A stretch of 30,220 bases of DNA from Bacteroidales bacterium (GTDB lineage: Bacteria > Bacteroidota > Bacteroidia > Bacteroidales > UBA932): NCBI GenBank assembly GCA_017615445.1, contig JAGAAD010000079.1, positions 1 to 30,220 of the forward strand. Direction: 5' to 3'. The position numbers and the translations under genes are program-made. The notes below the pieces were generated by a model. The model was given only the letters and a program-made list of their open reading frames with translations. It did no database searches and was not told the DNA's origin. The number at the start of each line of letters is the position of its first letter. The stretch's first letter is position 1. Of the stretch, positions 6,125 through 15,154 are shown one piece after another.

Positions 6125-6176
6125 CTTTTTAGCATTTTTTGTACGAGGTTGCAAGCAGTCAAATCTTTCCTCGTAG
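6125..6176 (-). promoter_or_regulatory. SAM-II riboswitch controlling metK
   Basis: On the minus strand, stem P1 is ACGAGG (6174-6169) with CCTCGT (6148-6143). The loop has the conserved GATTTGAC and TTGCA blocks, and the 3' strand reads AAAAAATGCTAAAAAG directly before the ATG. This fits the SAM-II class: H-type pseudoknot, GAUUU in the loop, GCUAAAA at the 3' end over the ribosome site. SAM-II riboswitches are known to lower translation when SAM binds. The placement before metK closes a feedback loop. Confidence 0.9.
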
Positions 6177-6194
6177 GTGTAACTTGTTGGACTG

Positions 6195-6202
6195 CAAAGG
6201 TA
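6195..6202 (-). promoter_or_regulatory. -7 element of the metK-pncB promoter
   Basis: TACCTTTG on the minus strand matches TAnnTTTG, with an A/T-rich -33 region upstream. It places transcription start about ten bases before the riboswitch, so the whole aptamer is transcribed in a leader of about 60-65 bases. Confidence 0.7.
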
Positions 6203-6237
6203 TGAAAAATTGTTTAAAAAATGTGTAAAAGAAAACC

Positions 6238-6269
6238 TTTGCCTAAGTCGAAGATAATTGTTATATTCG
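6238..6269 (+). promoter_or_regulatory. Promoter of the Oar-type receptor operon
   Basis: TTTG (6238-6241), a 20-base spacer and TATATTCG (6262-6269) match the Bacteroidota consensus with one mismatch in the -7 box. The receptor ATG at 6312 follows after about 35 bases of A/T-rich leader. The promoter is divergent from metK. Confidence 0.6.
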
Positions 6270-6311
6270 CAGGTCGAAGTTGCGAACAAATACTATCTAT
6301 ATTTAGCGTTT

Positions 6312-9300
6312 ATGAAAAAAGCAATTAAGCTTCTTGTGGTGTTTTTAGCATCACTCTCTCTCGCAGCGCCTGTCTTCGCACAGGTTACAACTTCCTCAAT
6401 GAGCGGTAAAATCACGGATGACCTCGGCCCCGTCGTGGGCGCGGCGGTCGTGGCCGTGCATCAGCCGACAGGATCGGAGTTCTACGCAATTACTGACCCT
6501 AACGGCCGTTATGTGATCAACAGCATCACTGCCGGCGGCCCTTATAAGGTCACAGTATCTTGCCTGGGCTACCACGACTTCGTCTTTACAGGAATTGAAG
6601 TCGCCCTTTCAGACAACGCCGTCCTGAATGCCAAGCTCGTTGAAGAGTCCATGCAACTGGAGGGCGTTGTTGTTACTGCAGACGGCAGGACCTCGAACAT
6701 GAGCTCAGACCGTTCGGGTGCCCTCACCTCCCTCAGCAGCAAGCAGATCATGTCCGTGCCGACCATCAGCAGGAGCATGAACGACCTTCTCAAGCAGACC
6801 CCTCAGGCCTATGTGAGCGGAACCAAGACCTACATCGGAGGCGGTTCATACCGCGACTCTTATGTGACTGTGGACGGTGCCGCCATGAACAACGCCTTCG
6901 GTATCGGCTCGAACCTGCCTGCAGGCGGAAGCCCGGTTTCCCTGGACGCCCTTGATCAGGTCGCAATCGCAATCACCCCGTTCGATGTCCGTCAGTCCGG
7001 CTTCACCGGCGGCGGCATCAACGCCACGACCAAGTCCGGTACGAACGAGCTCTATGCCACTGTCTATGGCGCATTCCGCAACCAGGACATGCAGGGCTAC
7101 CAGGTGGCCGACTTCAAGCCCCTGACCAAGACAGACAGCCGTTATCTCATGTACGGCGCATCCGTCGGCGGCCCCATCATCAAGGACAAACTCTTCTTCT
7201 TCTTCAATGTGGAGGCGGACAAGAGCATCAGCCCCGGCCCTACCCGCATGCTTTCTAACCGCACCGTGGACGGAAGCGGAAAGCTCCAGGATGTGGCTGG
7301 TGAGGTCTACACCACCGGTAAGGACGGCATCTGCTATCCTTCTGCCGTGGTGATGGACGCGATTCAGAGCTATCTCCGCAGCGAGTACAACTACGACCCG
7401 GGTCTGTACACCGGCTACAACTCCGAGACCCCTTCGCTGAAGATCCTCGCCCGTGTGGACTGGAACATCAACAAGAACCATAAGTTCAACATCAGGTACA
7501 ACATGGTGAACAGCAAGTATGTGTCTGCGCCGTCGACCTCAACTACCGGTTTCGCAAACTCCGGTTTCTCGACCACCAACGCATCCGCAATGCAGGCTTG
7601 CTACTTCCAGAACGCAAGGTACTATCAGGAGCAGAACTACTCATCAATCGCAGGTGAGTTGAATTCCCGCTTCCTTGACGGTAAGCTGAACAATGTTTTC
7701 CGCTTCACCTATTCGCACCAGTATGAGCCCCGTTCGGTGGACGGCGGATACTTCCCGTTCGTGGACCTCGTCGTCAATGACATCAACGGAGACGGCAAGA
7801 CCCACATCTACACCACCTTCGGAACAGAGGCTTTCTCATATGGTAACCTCCGCGACGTGACGACCCTCGTCGTCACAGACGAAATCACCTACAACATCGG
7901 TATCAACTCGCTCCTCGCCGGTATCCAGTATGAGAACGACGTAACGAAGAACGGCTTCCAGAGAATGGGCGCCGGTGCCTATGTCTTCGATTTCGCAAAC
8001 GAGCAGGCTCTCTACGATGCGGTTATCAACAAGACCTTGTTTGACAACCCTCAGCAGTTTGCAATCACCCACGGTAACAACAGCACTTTCGCCCAGGAGT
8101 TCCCTCACTTCAACTTCGGCCAGTACTCGTTCTACCTGCAGGACAACATCAACATCAGCGATAACTTCAAGGTGACTGCCGGCGTTCGTTTCGAACTCCC
8201 GGTCTATCCTTCGCTGGATTTCAACAGGAACACCAGGGTTGAGGAAGCGACCTTCGCTCCCACGGCATCGAACCCCAGCGGTAAGTACACCACCGTGGAC
8301 ATGCCGAAGACCCAGCTCACCATCTCGCCGCGCGTAGGCTTCAACTGGGATGTCCTCGGCGACCGCAAACTCGTGGTCCGCGGCGGCACCGGCATCTTCG
8401 TCGGCCGTATCCCGTTCGTGTGGATCGTCGGTCAGTCCGGCGACGCAGGCGTTCTCCAGACCACGGTCACCCGTCAGGGTACTTCCGCTGCAGACGCCAT
8501 CCCCACCATCAGCAACGACCGCAACAAGATCCTCAACCAGCTCTATCCGGACGGATTCAGCGCAGTTGCAGCCGGCCAGAACCTGACTTCCATCACCCTT
8601 CTTGACAAGAACCTCAAGAACCCGACCGTGTGGAAGAGTTCTCTCGCGATCGACGCCGTTCTCCCCGGAGACATCAAGGCTTCCCTCGAGGGCGTCTATA
8701 AGAAAGACCTCCAGGTCGTCACCCTCACCGATATCGGTCTGAAGGCCCCGACCCGCGTTATCAGCGTTCCCGGCATCGCCGCCCGTCCTTTCTATGAGAA
8801 CGGATACTACGACAGCCAGATCCAGCACGCATACCTCATCAACAACGTGAGCAAGAACCTTGGTCAGTATTACTCCGTGACCGCCAAGCTCGAAAAGGAT
8901 TTCAGCTTCGGTCTCAGCGCCAAGGCATCTTACACCTATGCACACTCCAAGGTCATCAACGACGGCGTGGGCGACCAGCCCGGCTCCGCATGGAAGGCCT
9001 TCATCACCCAGTACGGTACCAACAATCCCGAGCTCGGTTATGCAAGCTATGTGATGCCTCACCGCGTTCTCGGAACCCTGTCCTATGCAAAGGACTACGC
9101 GAAGTACTTCGGCTCTCAGATCGCCATCTCCTACTACGGCGGCCCGACCATGCGCGGCAGCGTAGACTATGTGGACAACGTCTTTGGCGACGGAGCATAC
9201 AACTACTCCCTGATCGACATCCCTACTCTCGCAGACCTTCAGGATGCAAACGGCACCTGGGGCGCAGGCAACTGGGCATTCGATGAATACACCTACAAAG

Positions 9301-9770
9301 ACGCGAACGGCGCCGATGTCGTCTACACGGCAGCCGACCAGGCTCAGGACTGCTGGAACTACATCCAGAAAGACAAGTACCTCAGGACCCACACCGGAAA
9401 GATTGCCGAGCGCAACTCGCTCATTGGACCTTGGGTGAACAGGATCGACCTCAAGTTCAACCAGAACTTCTACTTCTACACCGGAGCGAACAAGCATCGT
9501 CACACCGTGCAGCTCGGACTGGACATCACCAACCTCGCAAATCTCCTGAATCCTCATTGGGGCAATGCATGGTCTGTGAACGCCAGCGACGGTTATGGCA
9601 ATGCCAACCCGATTAAGCTTAGCAATGCCAAGGCGGTTTACACCACTGGAGCCGCTCCGAAGTTCAAGTTCCAGACTAACGGAACCGAGAAACTTGTTGA
9701 GCCTTTCTCGATCTACAACAGCACATCTTCCACCTGGCAGATGATACTCAGTGCTAGATATATCTTCTAA
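6312..9770 (+). CDS. Oar-type TonB-dependent outer-membrane receptor
   Basis: This 1152-residue protein has a Sec signal peptide (about 1-24, ending PVFAQ), a carboxypeptidase-regulatory-like domain (about 30-110, GPVVGAAVVAVHQPTG), a plug domain including the Oar hallmark SGFTGGGINATTKSGTNEL (about 234-252), and a long beta-barrel ending WQMILSARYIF with the terminal phenylalanine usual for outer-membrane proteins. It lacks the SusC signature layout and no SusD gene follows, so I do not call it SusC. Oar proteins are TonB-dependent transporters; in Myxococcus one has been linked to protein secretion. Two lipoproteins follow after 25 and 29 bases, presumably surface partners. An in-frame ATG at 6258 would precede the promoter -7 box, so 6312 is preferred. 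Substrate unknown. Confidence 0.88.
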   Translation: MKKAIKLLVVFLASLSLAAPVFAQVTTSSMSGKITDDLGPVVGAAVVAVHQPTGSEFYAITDPNGRYVINSITAGGPYKVTVSCLGYHDFVFTGIEVALSDNAVLNAKLVEESMQLEGVVVTADGRTSNMSSDRSGALTSLSSKQIMSVPTISRSMNDLLKQTPQAYVSGTKTYIGGGSYRDSYVTVDGAAMNNAFGIGSNLPAGGSPVSLDALDQVAIAITPFDVRQSGFTGGGINATTKSGTNELYATVYGAFRNQDMQGYQVADFKPLTKTDSRYLMYGASVGGPIIKDKLFFFFNVEADKSISPGPTRMLSNRTVDGSGKLQDVAGEVYTTGKDGICYPSAVVMDAIQSYLRSEYNYDPGLYTGYNSETPSLKILARVDWNINKNHKFNIRYNMVNSKYVSAPSTSTTGFANSGFSTTNASAMQACYFQNARYYQEQNYSSIAGELNSRFLDGKLNNVFRFTYSHQYEPRSVDGGYFPFVDLVVNDINGDGKTHIYTTFGTEAFSYGNLRDVTTLVVTDEITYNIGINSLLAGIQYENDVTKNGFQRMGAGAYVFDFANEQALYDAVINKTLFDNPQQFAITHGNNSTFAQEFPHFNFGQYSFYLQDNINISDNFKVTAGVRFELPVYPSLDFNRNTRVEEATFAPTASNPSGKYTTVDMPKTQLTISPRVGFNWDVLGDRKLVVRGGTGIFVGRIPFVWIVGQSGDAGVLQTTVTRQGTSAADAIPTISNDRNKILNQLYPDGFSAVAAGQNLTSITLLDKNLKNPTVWKSSLAIDAVLPGDIKASLEGVYKKDLQVVTLTDIGLKAPTRVISVPGIAARPFYENGYYDSQIQHAYLINNVSKNLGQYYSVTAKLEKDFSFGLSAKASYTYAHSKVINDGVGDQPGSAWKAFITQYGTNNPELGYASYVMPHRVLGTLSYAKDYAKYFGSQIAISYYGGPTMRGSVDYVDNVFGDGAYNYSLIDIPTLADLQDANGTWGAGNWAFDEYTYKDANGADVVYTAADQAQDCWNYIQKDKYLRTHTGKIAERNSLIGPWVNRIDLKFNQNFYFYTGANKHRHTVQLGLDITNLANLLNPHWGNAWSVNASDGYGNANPIKLSNAKAVYTTGAAPKFKFQTNGTEKLVEPFSIYNSTSSTWQMILSARYIF

Positions 9771-9795
9771 TCATTATTAACCCATAATCAATCAC

Positions 9796-12012
9796 ATGAA
9801 AAGATTAGCTAAATTCTTTGGTGCAATCGCAGCCGCTGCGACCCTCCTCTTCTCCTGTACTCCGGAAGAAGTCGAGCAGGTTCTGGCTCAGGTTGCATTC
9901 GACAAGGCCAATTATGAAATTGGCGCCGAAGGCGGCGAGCTGAAGGTCAAGGTCCTCGTGACCGTGGACTGGACAGCCGCTATTGCTGCAGCTACATCCC
10001 TCGACATCATCGACGGCATCACCCTTCCCACCGACAAGGGTAAGGGAAGCTCAGAGCCCATCGAGATTGTCGTGAAATTCGCGGCCAACGAAGGTTTCGA
10101 CAGGACTGTGAAACTTTCTATCACAGGCGGAGGTGTCTCCGGATCCTGCACCATCACCCAGAAGGGTTCCGCCATCAGGGAAATGGAGCAGATTACCGTT
10201 GCCGAGTTCCTCGAGAAGCCCGAAGACGCATCGATCTACTACAAGCTCAGGGGCGTTATCACCAGCATCTCCAACACGACCTACAGCAACTTCAACCTGA
10301 AGGACATCGACGGCGATGCCACCATCTACATCTATGGCCTTGGCTATGAGTCCGATCCTGCCAACCAGAAGGTTGAACTCCTTGTGAAGGAAGGTATCCA
10401 GGAAGGCGACATCATCACCATCGCTTCCACCCGCGGCTCCTACAACGGAACCCCTGAGGGAATGAACTCCTACTACATCTCCCACGAGAAGAGCGCGACC
10501 CCGATGATCAAGCTCGACAAGGAGACCTACGAAGCCTCCGCTTCCGGCGAAGTCTTCGACCTCGCAGTCACATCCAACATCGTCACCTGGACTCTCAGCG
10601 CAGACGTGGATTGGCTGACCTTCGAGCCTGCTACCGGCAGCGAGTCTACCACCGTTAAGGTCACCGTCGCTGCAGGCGAAGGCGGCACCGGCACCATCAC
10701 CCTCTCGGCTGAAGGTCTGGATCCCGTCACCTGCGTCGTTACCCGTGCAGACCTCACCGTTCTCACCATCGCCGAGTTCCTCACCAAACCGGACGATGAC
10801 AACAAGGCCTATCAGATCGGCGGTATCATCACCTCGATCGTGATGGACAAGGACGATGCAACGAAGCCTAACAAGTATGGCAACTTCTACATCAAGGACC
10901 ACACCGGAGAAGCTTACATCTACGGTCTCCTTCCTGAGAAGGGCGGCGCAGCCGGACAGGATGTCATCACTGAGAAGGGCCTCAAGGTCGGCGACTTCGT
11001 CAGCCTTGCAGCTCCTAAGAGCAGCTACAAAGAGGCTCCTCAGGGCAAGAACGCATGGCTCCTCGCAGCATATCCTGCAAAGACCCTCGCCGAGTTCCTC
11101 GCTCTCGAAGACGATTCGACCAAGTCTGTGTTCTACACAGTCAGCGGTACGGTCAGCAGCATCGTGATGGACAAGGACGACGCCACCAAGCCTAACAAGT
11201 ATGGCAATATCTACATCAAGGATGCTGATGGAGTAGAACTTTACATCTACGGTGTTCTCGACTGGGATGGCGCAAGGGCTAACTTCGAATCTCTCGGAGT
11301 GAAGGTCGGCGATGTCATCACCGGTTATGCCTACAAGAGCTCTTACAAAGATGCTCCTCAGGCAGTCAACCTCCAGCCCGTCCTCATCGAGGAAGGCGAA
11401 GAGGAAGATCCTTTCGACTACACTCCCAGCGCAGAGTACCTCTCCGCAGGCAACCTTTGGAAGCCCGTCTTCGACGCCAACGGTGAGAAGTACTTCTACT
11501 ATTTCTGCAACGGTGCAGATTGGAACGGTACCGATACCGAGACCGCTGAAGTTCCTTTCCTCGCCAAGAAAGAATCCACCTACAAGCTCACTCTCGAGAA
11601 TGCAACTACCCAGGATTGGCAGAACCAGTTCTTCATCTTCCCGAGCGAGGGCCACTTCGTACCTCTCTCTGCTGACAAGCAGTACAAGGTGAAGATCACC
11701 TTCATCTCCAGTGTTGCCAACCCCGGCTTCGTGAAACTCTCGAAGTATATCGAGGGCGGTTCCAACCCGCTGAAGCACGAAGGTGAGTGCATCTGGGAGT
11801 TCGGTCGTTTCAACATGACCCCGGACACTCCGGTTGTCGCAGAGTCTCCTGTCATCAAGGGAGTTGCTTGCGATAACATCAACTTCATCATGGACTTCGG
11901 ACCGGCAGTTGCCGGCGCCATCGTCTACATCAAGGACATCACCATCGTGGAATTAACAGCTGGCGAGGGTGGAATTCCTGACTATGATCCTATTACAGGC
12001 TATGAGCTGTAA
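9796..12012 (+). CDS. Modular surface lipoprotein: BACON, OB-like repeats and jelly-roll-like module
   Basis: This 738-residue lipoprotein has a lipobox cysteine at C21. Domains in order: a BACON-like Ig domain (about 32-125), an OB-like domain (about 132-232, TVAEFLEKPEDASIYYKLRG), a second BACON (about 236-320), two more OB-like domains (about 323-425 and 430-532), and a C-terminal jelly-roll-like module (about 539-725, DYTPSAEYLSAGNLWKP...). The last two OB-like domains share the identical string SIVMDKDDATKPNKYGN 108 residues apart, a recent internal duplication. OB folds of this kind often accompany secreted nucleases; BACON domains are common in Bacteroidota surface lipoproteins. It lies 25 bases after the Oar-type receptor, so it probably works with it at the outer surface. 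Precise ligand unknown: nucleic acid or glycan are both possible. Confidence 0.82.
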   Translation: MKRLAKFFGAIAAAATLLFSCTPEEVEQVLAQVAFDKANYEIGAEGGELKVKVLVTVDWTAAIAAATSLDIIDGITLPTDKGKGSSEPIEIVVKFAANEGFDRTVKLSITGGGVSGSCTITQKGSAIREMEQITVAEFLEKPEDASIYYKLRGVITSISNTTYSNFNLKDIDGDATIYIYGLGYESDPANQKVELLVKEGIQEGDIITIASTRGSYNGTPEGMNSYYISHEKSATPMIKLDKETYEASASGEVFDLAVTSNIVTWTLSADVDWLTFEPATGSESTTVKVTVAAGEGGTGTITLSAEGLDPVTCVVTRADLTVLTIAEFLTKPDDDNKAYQIGGIITSIVMDKDDATKPNKYGNFYIKDHTGEAYIYGLLPEKGGAAGQDVITEKGLKVGDFVSLAAPKSSYKEAPQGKNAWLLAAYPAKTLAEFLALEDDSTKSVFYTVSGTVSSIVMDKDDATKPNKYGNIYIKDADGVELYIYGVLDWDGARANFESLGVKVGDVITGYAYKSSYKDAPQAVNLQPVLIEEGEEEDPFDYTPSAEYLSAGNLWKPVFDANGEKYFYYFCNGADWNGTDTETAEVPFLAKKESTYKLTLENATTQDWQNQFFIFPSEGHFVPLSADKQYKVKITFISSVANPGFVKLSKYIEGGSNPLKHEGECIWEFGRFNMTPDTPVVAESPVIKGVACDNINFIMDFGPAVAGAIVYIKDITIVELTAGEGGIPDYDPITGYEL

Positions 12013-12041
12013 TCACAATCAAGACTAAAACAAACAGGAAT

Positions 12042-15000
12042 ATGAAGAATATATTCAAACTTTCCGCACTTGCAGTTCTGGCAGTCGGCCTTCTGGCTTC
12101 CTGCCAGGAGAAGGAGATTGCAGCTCCCGAGGTCGCTCTCGGCGAGACCCACACCTTCACTCTGACATTTGCCCAGCCCGACACCAAGGTGGCCGTGACC
12201 GAAGCCGGTAAGACTACCTGGCAGGCAGGAGACAAGATCCTTGTTCATGGTGAGACCAGCTCAGACAGAGCTGTCGTCACTCTTGCTGCAAGCGATATCA
12301 GCGCCGACGGTAAGACCGCTACCATTTCTTTCTCTGGCGTAAGGCCTTACGACCGTTCTTCGGACAGGGGCTACACCAGCACCTTCTATGCTCAGTATCC
12401 TGCTGAGATTTCCACAGCCGGATCTCTCTACTACTACGCTAAGTTCGACAAGACCAACGATTTCCTTCTTGCCGGTTACAACGAGGGTGACAAGTTTATC
12501 CTCTACAATATGTGCGGCGTCATCAGCTTCAAGTCTGAGGGCGACTTCGACTCGTACACATTCTCCGGTAACAATGATGAGACCGTTGGTTACACTCTGC
12601 TCGCAAGTCGTCTTGCCGGCAAGGGTGCCGACAATGAGCCCGTGCTCGAGTGGAAGTATAGCCACACAAGTGGCCCTCTCACCACAATCGACGGTGTCGC
12701 GACTCCTGGCAAGACTTCATTTGTCTGCCTGCCTCTCGGCGCAGATTTCACCCAGGGCTTTACCCTCACTTTGAAGAAGGGTGATGCAGAGGTGGCAAAG
12801 TTGGTCACAACCAACCCTGTCAACGTAGAGCGCAGCAAGATCCTCCCTCTGGGAGACATCACCGAAAAGCTCGGTCTCAGCGGCACTGGCGAAACAGACA
12901 ACTGGGACTACACCCCTTCAGAGGCCTACCTCTCCGAGGGCAACCTCTGGAAGCCCATCTTCGACGGTAACTTCGATGAGGCTTATGGCGTGATCAGCGG
13001 AGGTGAGGTCAAGTCTATCGCCGACAACGATAATATCAAGAAAGAGAAGTCGACCTATGTCTTTACTTTCCCTGTCGCTACCGAGGGAGAGTGGGGTTGC
13101 TGCAACTTCCTTGCAACCACTGAGGATCATCTCCTCCCGCTGGCCGCAGGCAAGAAGTACAAACTCGCAGTCACTATCGGCTGCACCGCAGACATCCAGA
13201 AGTTCATCTTCTCTCTCCATGACTACAAGTCTGGCGATCCCACCCACGAAGGAGCTTGGAAGACAGATATGTGGGATGCTCTCGTGGCAAACACCCCCAA
13301 GGAGTTCTCGGCCGAGTTCAATTGCGAGGCTGACATGAACGTCGCTTGGACTATCATCCCTCAGTTCGGCACCCCTGCCGGAATGAAGCTCTACATCAAG
13401 GACCTCATCATCGAGGAAGTTAAGGAACCCCTCAAGTTCGCTTGGAGGAACGACACCGTCGTGGAGCAGCAGGTCGGTTACAAAGATCCCGGTGCAGCCC
13501 ACTGGTATATCGATGCCGATAAGGATGTGGACTTCAGCGTCAAGGTTCTCCTCAACAATGTCGAGACCACCGAAGGCGTCACCGTGGAGAAGTTCGAGGC
13601 CGGCGGCGGCCACGTAGCAATCAACTACGCAGCCAACGAGACCCCTGATGAGAAGGTGTGGGACGTTGTGGTCACCACCACCGCTTATGTGGAGCATCCT
13701 GAGCTTCACGGAAAACTCGAGCAGGGACCGTACGAGTACTCGAATCTTGCTAAGCTCAACTCTGACATCATCGCAGCCGGCGACAAGAAGGTCGACCGTA
13801 TTCTCAACATCAGCGCCGACGAGAAACTCTATGTGACCAAGAAAGTTGGCAAGAACGTCTTTGCACAGTCTCGCCACGACTGGTTCACCGGCGGCGTTCT
13901 CTTCTATGAGACAGGTCTTGAGAGCAAGGTGTCCGAGTGCAACACCATCTACGGAAAGTGTGTCGTCACCACCACCACCTACAACGGCGTTCCTGAGATC
14001 ACCAAGGTGACTTACAATGAAGGCGATGTGACCTTCGGTTACGATGGCAACACATGGCCTTGCGAAAAGGTCACCATCGCAGCTCTCGAGGCTGACTACA
14101 TGAAGTATGTCAACGTCAAGACCGAGTTCAACAACAACTACAACGGAGTGACCGTGACCGACGGCTTCGACAAGAACGACCGCAACGGTAAGATCAAGGA
14201 CAGCACCGGCGAAATCGCTCTCTATGTCCAGCTCACTGACGGCACCATCACCGGCCATATCACCGGAACCAAGCTGAACAAGATCATCGCATGGCCTACC
14301 TTCTACAAGACCAACCATCAGATCGGTCTGTGGAGCCAGCCTACCGATGTGAAGAGCATCCCCGGTGTAATCACCGTAGACGCAACTAAGAGCGTTGCCA
14401 TTGGAGCCACCGTCGAACTTGGTGCGACCACCAACAGCACGGCTGCTATCACTTACGCATCCGCGGACGAGAGCATCGCAACAGTTTCTGAGACCGGCGT
14501 TGTCACAGGCGTCGCGGCAGGTACCGTTGAGATTACCCTCTCCGTTGCTGCAAAGGATAAGTATCTTGCCGGTGAGGCAAAGTGCACGGTGACCGTTACC
14601 GACGGATCCGCCCCGGAACCCACCTATGTGGTTGTTTGGAGGGATGATTTTGCAAACGCCACTGGCACATCTGCAATCACAGCTCTTAACGGATCAGTAG
14701 ATGGTTTCACCGGAGCATATGTCGACATCGGAGAAAAAGTCTATGCTATGAACGGAGCTGTCAAACTGGGCGCTGCATCTGCAGCAGGTTCCATCAAGAC
14801 TCCCGCTCTGTCTACCATCACCGGCACAAACGCCACTCTGAGAGTCAGACTTAAGGCTGCAGGCTGGAATAATAAGACCGCGAAACTCGAGGTTCTTACC
14901 AGAAACGGCACTGTTTCCCCTGAGGGACAGGTGGCGATTGATTCCGAAAGCACCATGTCCGGCCAGAATCCTACTATGACAGGAAAAGAGTACACCTGGA

Positions 15001-15101
15001 CGATTACAGGTGCAAGCGCTGAGACTGCTATCCAGTTCACCTCCAACCTCGCAGTTGGAATTGATGATCTCATCATCGAGCAGGTGATTCCTGCAGAGTA
15101 A
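12042..15101 (+). CDS. Large modular lipoprotein with fimbrillin-like N-terminus, jelly-roll-like and Big_2 domains
   Basis: This 1019-residue lipoprotein has its lipobox cysteine at C21. An N-terminal part (about 35-275) resembles fimbrillin-type domains, with the motif TWQAGDKILVHGE (about 59-71). Then come a jelly-roll-like module (about 288-460, WDYTPSEAYLSEGNLWKP), a short Ig-like segment (about 463-555), an OB-like region (about 565-770), a Big_2 bacterial Ig domain (about 776-852, ASADESIATVSETGVVTGVAAG) and a C-terminal jelly-roll or choice-of-anchor-like domain (about 863-1015). It follows the preceding lipoprotein after 29 bases and ends before a strong terminator, closing the receptor operon. 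The jelly-roll-like module closely resembles the second one in the protein at 15226. Binding target unknown. Confidence 0.8.
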   Translation: MKNIFKLSALAVLAVGLLASCQEKEIAAPEVALGETHTFTLTFAQPDTKVAVTEAGKTTWQAGDKILVHGETSSDRAVVTLAASDISADGKTATISFSGVRPYDRSSDRGYTSTFYAQYPAEISTAGSLYYYAKFDKTNDFLLAGYNEGDKFILYNMCGVISFKSEGDFDSYTFSGNNDETVGYTLLASRLAGKGADNEPVLEWKYSHTSGPLTTIDGVATPGKTSFVCLPLGADFTQGFTLTLKKGDAEVAKLVTTNPVNVERSKILPLGDITEKLGLSGTGETDNWDYTPSEAYLSEGNLWKPIFDGNFDEAYGVISGGEVKSIADNDNIKKEKSTYVFTFPVATEGEWGCCNFLATTEDHLLPLAAGKKYKLAVTIGCTADIQKFIFSLHDYKSGDPTHEGAWKTDMWDALVANTPKEFSAEFNCEADMNVAWTIIPQFGTPAGMKLYIKDLIIEEVKEPLKFAWRNDTVVEQQVGYKDPGAAHWYIDADKDVDFSVKVLLNNVETTEGVTVEKFEAGGGHVAINYAANETPDEKVWDVVVTTTAYVEHPELHGKLEQGPYEYSNLAKLNSDIIAAGDKKVDRILNISADEKLYVTKKVGKNVFAQSRHDWFTGGVLFYETGLESKVSECNTIYGKCVVTTTTYNGVPEITKVTYNEGDVTFGYDGNTWPCEKVTIAALEADYMKYVNVKTEFNNNYNGVTVTDGFDKNDRNGKIKDSTGEIALYVQLTDGTITGHITGTKLNKIIAWPTFYKTNHQIGLWSQPTDVKSIPGVITVDATKSVAIGATVELGATTNSTAAITYASADESIATVSETGVVTGVAAGTVEITLSVAAKDKYLAGEAKCTVTVTDGSAPEPTYVVVWRDDFANATGTSAITALNGSVDGFTGAYVDIGEKVYAMNGAVKLGAASAAGSIKTPALSTITGTNATLRVRLKAAGWNNKTAKLEVLTRNGTVSPEGQVAIDSESTMSGQNPTMTGKEYTWTITGASAETAIQFTSNLAVGIDDLIIEQVIPAE

Positions 15102-15120
15102 TCAATAGTCTCTGAATTTT

Positions 15121-15154
15121 CAGCCCGGCGGTCTCCGTCGGGCTGTTTTTTTTG
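15121..15154 (+). terminator. Rho-independent terminator ending the Oar-type receptor operon
   Basis: CAGCCCG (15121-15127) pairs with CGGGCTG (15139-15145), with inner CGG/CCG pairs, followed by eight T (15146-15153). It begins 19 bases after the lipoprotein stop. Confidence 0.88.

Noticed and set aside
6125..6289. N-terminal extension of metK by 55 residues
   Set aside because: It would translate through the promoter and the SAM-II aptamer; MetK proteins start at the LFTSES region.
7836..9557. A 573-codon minus-strand frame inside the Oar-type receptor gene
   Set aside because: The product is Val/Gly/Asp-rich, mirroring the sense codons, has no promoter or domain, and the plus-strand gene is certain.
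6312..9770. SusC/RagA annotation for the receptor
   Set aside because: The SGFTGGGINATTKSGTN block and overall layout fit Oar-type receptors, and no SusD-family gene follows.
10051..11778. A 575-codon minus-strand frame opposite the first modular lipoprotein
   Set aside because: It is a shadow of codon bias; the sense protein has a signal peptide and clear repeated domains.
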